This document shows positions 5,626 through 9,459 of a stretch of 9,459 nt of DNA, in pieces. Location of the stretch: positions 1 to 9,459 of the forward strand of contig CANBQQ010000085.1 in the NCBI GenBank assembly GCA_947371715.1, given 5' to 3'. Both the position numbers and the translations under genes were made by a program. Every line of letters starts with the position of its first letter. The stretch's first letter is position 1. A model generated the notes under the pieces. The model was given only the letters and a program-made list of their open reading frames with translations, was not told the DNA's origin and did not search any database. This DNA is from Flavipsychrobacter stenotrophus (GTDB lineage: Bacteria > Bacteroidota > Bacteroidia > Chitinophagales > Chitinophagaceae).

Positions 5626-6993
5626 ATGATATTGCACCTATTTTTCTTATTTATATACATCGCATTGGGCAGTTCATTCCCCCCGTCAACTATTTTAATG
5701 ATAGCCATATTACAGGCTGTATTAGCAATATACGCGAGGATCAAGGATGGTAGTACTTATATTGCTCCATATGTTATTGCATTGACTCTATCTATCACTA
5801 ATAACATAGGCAATATATCTCTGATTGACCGTCTGGAAAATAATTTTGATATCATGTACGTTTTTACTGTGCCGGAATATATTCCCGAAGCAGTGACAAT
5901 ATGGTGTGCAGGTTGTTCTATTTTCTTTATGGGTTACTTGTTTTTCGAGAAAAGAGGACTTCCAAGTGTGGCAATAGATATTAAGGAAAGCCAGATAAAT
6001 GCCGTTTTTTATACAATGCTTACTTTACTTGTATTCTCACAGAGTATCTTTCAATGGATATCATTTTTGGGTAATATATCAAAGGTGATCGGCCTATTAG
6101 CAAGTGTTGGAGTATTGTTTTTTGCTAAGCTTTGGGGGGCAAAGGGAGACAAAAAGTATCGGAACTATGCTTTTATACTGTTATTGATACAAACGTATAA
6201 TGCTGTTTTTCACTCCTATCTACGTTTTGAAATTGTAATACCAAGCGTTGTATTTTCTATTGGCTATTTTGCCGGGAAAAAATCTATAAAGTATGCACTA
6301 AGCTACAGAATACTGCCCCTTATATTGCTTTTAGTTCTGTTTGTAAATATATTTTCACAGTTGGGGGCCTACAGGTCCAATTTTGCGACGGGGATCCAGA
6401 ATATCTATTTCAATTCGGACGACGAAGCAGATGAAGAATCGTTGGATATATATGCGACATCAGTAGATAAGGGAGGCATGTTTGACAGAGCATCAACAAT
6501 AGGGCAAATTTCCGCCGTACTCAAGTTGGTTAACACCAATGGCTTTTATGGCGGGGCCGCGTCTCAACCCCTTGTTGCAGCTCTGATTCCCCGATTTCTT
6601 TGGCCGGATAAGCCTCAGATAGCAATAGGGCAATGGTTTGCGATAGAAACGGGTACCGCATTTATAAAAGAAGGAGACACCAAGGCCAACAATTCTATAA
6701 ATATGACCATACCCGGAGAACTTTATCTGGATTTTGGCTGGCTGGGATTGTTAATTGGTTGTTTCTTATTTGGTGGCTTTATTGTGATCTTATGGAATTC
6801 GTCTCAATTTTATCTGTCGGATTACAACTTAACGGGCGCCATTTGGGGTGGGTATCTACTTTATAATAGTATAGCCGGAGTAAGTGGGGATCTTCAAATA
6901 GCCATTACAGTTCTATCGTTTTATATCATATTTTATATAATAAAGAAAATATATGCGACTACTTTGCGTAGGCCCGCTCTGGCGGGGAAGTAA
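5626..6993 (+). CDS. O-antigen/oligosaccharide repeat-unit polymerase (Wzy-like)
   Basis: This 455-residue protein has about ten to twelve hydrophobic segments and one long hydrophilic loop near residues 245-365, the shape of polymerases that join lipid-linked repeat units on the periplasmic face of the inner membrane. In the loop, IPRFLWPDKP (321-330) and NNSINMTIPGELYLDFGWLG (355-374) match the conserved 'IPR-WPxKP ... GE-Y-xFGWxG' blocks I remember from oligosaccharide repeat-unit polymerases. Basic residues R250 and R323 in the loop could contact substrate, as in Wzy models. No Wzx flippase or chain-length regulator is present in the window, so partners must be elsewhere. The last 13 codons overlap the start of the next glycosyltransferase gene, implying translational coupling. 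The gene is visibly more A+T-rich than glyS, as often seen for surface-glycan genes. An O-antigen ligase-type role is a less likely alternative. Confidence 0.78.
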   Translation: MILHLFFLFIYIALGSSFPPSTILMIAILQAVLAIYARIKDGSTYIAPYVIALTLSITNNIGNISLIDRLENNFDIMYVFTVPEYIPEAVTIWCAGCSIFFMGYLFFEKRGLPSVAIDIKESQINAVFYTMLTLLVFSQSIFQWISFLGNISKVIGLLASVGVLFFAKLWGAKGDKKYRNYAFILLLIQTYNAVFHSYLRFEIVIPSVVFSIGYFAGKKSIKYALSYRILPLILLLVLFVNIFSQLGAYRSNFATGIQNIYFNSDDEADEESLDIYATSVDKGGMFDRASTIGQISAVLKLVNTNGFYGGAASQPLVAALIPRFLWPDKPQIAIGQWFAIETGTAFIKEGDTKANNSINMTIPGELYLDFGWLGLLIGCFLFGGFIVILWNSSQFYLSDYNLTGAIWGGYLLYNSIAGVSGDLQIAITVLSFYIIFYIIKKIYATTLRRPALAGK

Positions 6994-7987
6994 CGCCGGC
7001 GGTTTGTTCAAGGCACTTAGCCGGAAAGGTTGCATGATAGAAGTAGTTGATGAGTTTTATTTCATCAGCCTGCAAAGCAAGAATAAGGTGACCAAAATAA
7101 TGGAACGCCTGGTGCGCACCAGGCAGGTTGCAGAGTTTAATGCGAATATTAAGAAAAAAATAGACCTCTTTGCGCCAGAGGTATTACTCGTCTATAAGGG
7201 AACTTTTGTTACGCCGGATTCTCTTTTATATGCAAAAGAGCGAAACTGTAAATTGGTGCTCTTCTTCCCCGACGTGAGTACTACTGCCCACGGCCCGTAT
7301 ATCCCTCAGTGCATTCCTCATTACGAGCAGATCTTTACGACCAAAACATTTGGCATGAAAGATATGGGTGAAAAGTATGGCGTAAAAAATATGCAGGTTA
7401 TACCGCATGGTTATGATCCCGAGATACACCGTATCATACCGGTAACACAAAAAGAACGACAGGTTTATGGCAATGATGCCTCGTTCATTGGTACATGGTC
7501 TCCCAAGAAAGAAAAATGGCTTAGTTATATAAAAGAACAAATTCCCGGTATCGACCTGAAGATATGGGGTTCACAATGGTTCAAATCGACCTCGGCTATA
7601 TTAAATGACAGCATACAGGGCAATGAGGTGCTGGGCGATCTTTATGCTATGGCCATTCAATGCTCAAAAATAAACCTGGGGATTCTTTCAGAACAAAGAG
7701 TGGGTTCATCTTCAGGCGATCTGATCACGTCGCGCACCTTCCATATACCGGGTGCTGGTGGTTTTATGCTGCATGAACGCAATGAAGAGTCGCTGGCATG
7801 CTTTGAAGAAGACACCGAATCGGGCTTTTTTGATGGGCCGGAAGAGATGGTAACCAAAATAAAGTACTACCTGCAGAACGATGAATTGCGCGATAAGATA
7901 CGGATGGCCGGCCATCGCCGTGCATTAGCCGAACATTCATTAGATGCGAGGGCAGAAACGCTGCTGGGCTACCTGGGTAGAATGTAA
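6953..7987 (+). CDS. CgeB-like glycosyltransferase (Glyco_trans_1_2 type)
   Basis: This 344-residue GT-B protein has no signal or membrane segment, so it is cytoplasmic. It opens with a strand and glycine-rich turn, MRLLCVGPLWRGSNAGGL, which fixes the start even though it lies 41 nt inside the preceding gene. Other blocks are FFPD at 104-107, the inter-domain IPHGYDP at 150-156, FIGTWSPKKEKWL at 178-190, and DLITSRTFHIPGAGGFMLHE at 256-275. The last is the donor-sugar block I associate with the CgeB / Glyco_trans_1_2 family. It then ends with an EE-type helix and a regular KIKYYLQNDELRDKI tail. The sugar donor and acceptor cannot be inferred. It shares one transcript with the polymerase in a different frame (+1). 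It probably adds a sugar to the same lipid-linked oligosaccharide before export. No terminator is visible between its stop and glyS. Confidence 0.87.
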   Translation: MRLLCVGPLWRGSNAGGLFKALSRKGCMIEVVDEFYFISLQSKNKVTKIMERLVRTRQVAEFNANIKKKIDLFAPEVLLVYKGTFVTPDSLLYAKERNCKLVLFFPDVSTTAHGPYIPQCIPHYEQIFTTKTFGMKDMGEKYGVKNMQVIPHGYDPEIHRIIPVTQKERQVYGNDASFIGTWSPKKEKWLSYIKEQIPGIDLKIWGSQWFKSTSAILNDSIQGNEVLGDLYAMAIQCSKINLGILSEQRVGSSSGDLITSRTFHIPGAGGFMLHERNEESLACFEEDTESGFFDGPEEMVTKIKYYLQNDELRDKIRMAGHRRALAEHSLDARAETLLGYLGRM

Positions 7988-8023
7988 TATCCACTTTTAT
8001 TCTTCTTTAATATTCTGCCATTA

Positions 8024-8033
8024 GGCAATTGCC
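8024..8033. promoter_or_regulatory. Palindrome GGCAATTGCC in the glyS promoter region
   Basis: A perfect 10-bp palindrome lies in the spacer between the -7 box at 8045-8052 and a poor -33 candidate (TTA at 8021-8023). A CATT/AATG outer pair (8019-8022 with 8037-8040) makes it look like a small operator. No regulator is identified and chance occurrence is possible. Confidence 0.3.
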
Positions 8034-8044
8034 GCCAATGTTTA

Positions 8045-8052
8045 TATTTTTG
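8045..8052 (+). promoter_or_regulatory. -7 box immediately before glyS
   Basis: TATTTTTG is an exact TAnnTTTG match ending only 7 nt before the glyS ATG at 8060. With transcription normally starting a few bases beyond this box, the mRNA would be leaderless or nearly so. glyS may also be reached by read-through from the upstream glycosyltransferase gene. Confidence 0.55.
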
Positions 8053-8059
8053 CGCCACT

Positions 8060-9459
8060 ATGGCAAATGAGAATAAGTTGCAGGCCATTATAGGCCACTG
8101 CAAGGAATATGGCTTTGTTTTTCAATCGAGTGAAATATATGATGGACTGAGTGCTGTATATGACTATGGTCAGTATGGTGCTGAGCTGAAGAAGAATATC
8201 CGCGATTACTGGTGGAGAAGCATGACACAGATGCAGGATAACATAGTAGGTATTGACGCCGCTATATTCATGCACCCAACCGTGTGGAAGGCCAGCGGGC
8301 ACGTTGATAATTTCAGCGACCCGATGATAGATAATAAAGACAGCCAGAAGCGTTACCGAGTTGACCACCTGATAGAAGGCTATGCAGAAACACTGGATGC
8401 TGAAGCTGGCGCTGCTGTGATCAAGCAAATGGAATTGCTGCTGGAAGCCAATGATTTCGCAGGACTAAAGACATTAATAGAAGATAAGAAGATCAATTGC
8501 GCCATTAGTGGTACCTGTAACTGGACAGACGTTCGCCAGTTCAACCTGATGTTCTCTACAGAAATGGGCTCCGTGGCAGATGAAGCAAACGTGGTTTATC
8601 TGCGCCCTGAAACAGCGCAAGGTATATTCGTTAACTTCCTGAATGTGCAAAAGAGTGGCCGCATGAAAATACCTTTCGGTATTGCACAAACGGGTAAAGC
8701 GTTCAGAAATGAGATAGTGGCACGTGGGTTTATCTTCCGCATGCGTGAATTTGAGCAGATGGAGATGCAGTTTTTCGTAAAGCCGGGCACGCAGAAGGAA
8801 TGGTATGACTACTGGAAGGAAACCCGCATGAAATGGCATCTGAGCCTGGGTATAGGGGCAGATAAATACAAGTTTCACGATCATGTGAAGCTGGCGCATT
8901 ATGCCGACATGGCCTGCGATATAGAGTATGATTTCCCTATGGGCTTTAAAGAAGTAGAAGGTGTGCATAGCCGTACCGACTTCGATCTGAAACAACATCA
9001 GCAGTTCAGCGGAAAAAAGCTGACCTACTTTGATACTGAGATCAACCAGCATTATGTACCATACGTTATTGAAACCTCTATAGGTCTTGACCGTACGGTA
9101 ATGATGATACTGAGCGAGGCGTATGTAGAAGAAGACCTGAGCTCTGAAGAAAAGCAGGATAGCCGCGTGGTATTGAAATTCCCGCCAATGCTGGCACCAA
9201 TAAAGCTGGCGGTATTGCCATTGACCAAAAAGGATGGACTGCCTGAACTGGCAAAGGATCTGATCAATGATTGCAAAACACAGTTCAAATGCTTCTATGA
9301 AGAGAAAGACAGCATAGGTAAGCGTTATCGCCGTATGGATGCCCTGGGTACTCCTTTCTGCGTAACAATAGATCACCAGACAAAAGAAGATGGTACAGTA
9401 ACCATCCGCCACCGCGATACTATGCTGCAGGAGCGTATAGCCCTGGCTGATGTAAAGAA
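8060..9459 (+). CDS. glyS: Glycyl-tRNA synthetase, homodimeric type, 3' end missing
   Basis: The frame runs from ATG at 8060 to the window edge without a stop, giving 466 codons plus two bases. The family is usually about 490-520 residues in this phylum, so a few dozen residues are probably missing. It charges tRNA-Gly with glycine in the cytoplasm. It is the single-chain alpha2 class II enzyme, not the GlyQ/GlyS alpha2beta2 form. An N-terminal GFVFQSSEIYDGLSAVYDYG block at about 18-37 is diagnostic. Class II motifs follow: RPETAQGIFVNF at 182-193, motif 2 FRNE at 215-218 with RMREFEQMEMQFF after it, and motif 3 GLDR at 342-345 in ETSIGLDRT. The anticodon-binding domain begins near PPMLAPIKLAVLPL (about 375). 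All catalytic blocks are intact. The start is supported by MANENKLQAII leading straight into the conserved helix. Confidence 0.97.
   Translation, partial: MANENKLQAIIGHCKEYGFVFQSSEIYDGLSAVYDYGQYGAELKKNIRDYWWRSMTQMQDNIVGIDAAIFMHPTVWKASGHVDNFSDPMIDNKDSQKRYRVDHLIEGYAETLDAEAGAAVIKQMELLLEANDFAGLKTLIEDKKINCAISGTCNWTDVRQFNLMFSTEMGSVADEANVVYLRPETAQGIFVNFLNVQKSGRMKIPFGIAQTGKAFRNEIVARGFIFRMREFEQMEMQFFVKPGTQKEWYDYWKETRMKWHLSLGIGADKYKFHDHVKLAHYADMACDIEYDFPMGFKEVEGVHSRTDFDLKQHQQFSGKKLTYFDTEINQHYVPYVIETSIGLDRTVMMILSEAYVEEDLSSEEKQDSRVVLKFPPMLAPIKLAVLPLTKKDGLPELAKDLINDCKTQFKCFYEEKDSIGKRYRRMDALGTPFCVTIDHQTKEDGTVTIRHRDTMLQERIALADVK

Noticed and set aside
7988..8044. Terminator between the glycosyltransferase and glyS.
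   Set aside because: The only palindrome (8024-8033) is short and is not followed by a T-run, so it is not called as a terminator.
8474..9412. A 312-codon open frame antisense to glyS.
   Set aside because: It lies entirely within the conserved glycyl-tRNA synthetase coding frame; its translation is rich in Cys, His and Phe with no domain-like pattern, so it is a codon-usage shadow.

Overview
The window looks like chromosomal DNA from a member of the Bacteroidota, probably close to the Chitinophagaceae. The reasons are promoter-like boxes of the TAnnTTTG type rather than TATAAT, the near absence of Shine-Dalgarno sequences, a DUF4476 protein, and best-remembered homologues of nearly every gene in that phylum. 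This placement is inferred from reading the sequence; no search was run.

Layout. Positions 1-640 hold no convincing gene. They are a cluster of unrelated intergenic repeats: two 60-nt copies differing at two bases plus a decayed third, a GTGGCAG inverted array, and two further hairpin repeats. A 56-codon membrane protein gene lies on the minus strand at 858-1028. A tRNA-Ala(GGC) gene with its own promoter-like box and terminator follows at 1093-1196. Three minus-strand genes come next. Read in transcription order, a small membrane protein (4235-3945) is separated by 3 nt from lpxB (3941-2838), and a GT-C type membrane glycosyltransferase (2714-1227) follows after a gap with its own promoter-like box.

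The right half is on the plus strand. It has a secreted DUF4476 protein (4439-5416), a perfect 19-bp hairpin terminator, an O-antigen-type polymerase (5626-6993) overlapping a CgeB-like glycosyltransferase (6953-7987) by 41 nt, and the 5' 466 codons of glycyl-tRNA synthetase running off the window. The glyS gene has no stop codon here.

Biology. The theme is the cell envelope. LpxB makes the lipid A disaccharide. The GT-C enzyme probably moves a sugar from a lipid carrier to an acceptor on the outer face of the inner membrane. The polymerase and cytoplasmic glycosyltransferase pair looks like a compact surface-glycan module placed between housekeeping genes. I found no CRISPR array, transposase, integrase, toxin-antitoxin pair or defence system, and I do not claim a new system. 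The most unusual parts are the repeat cluster at the left end and the small membrane protein gene beside it.
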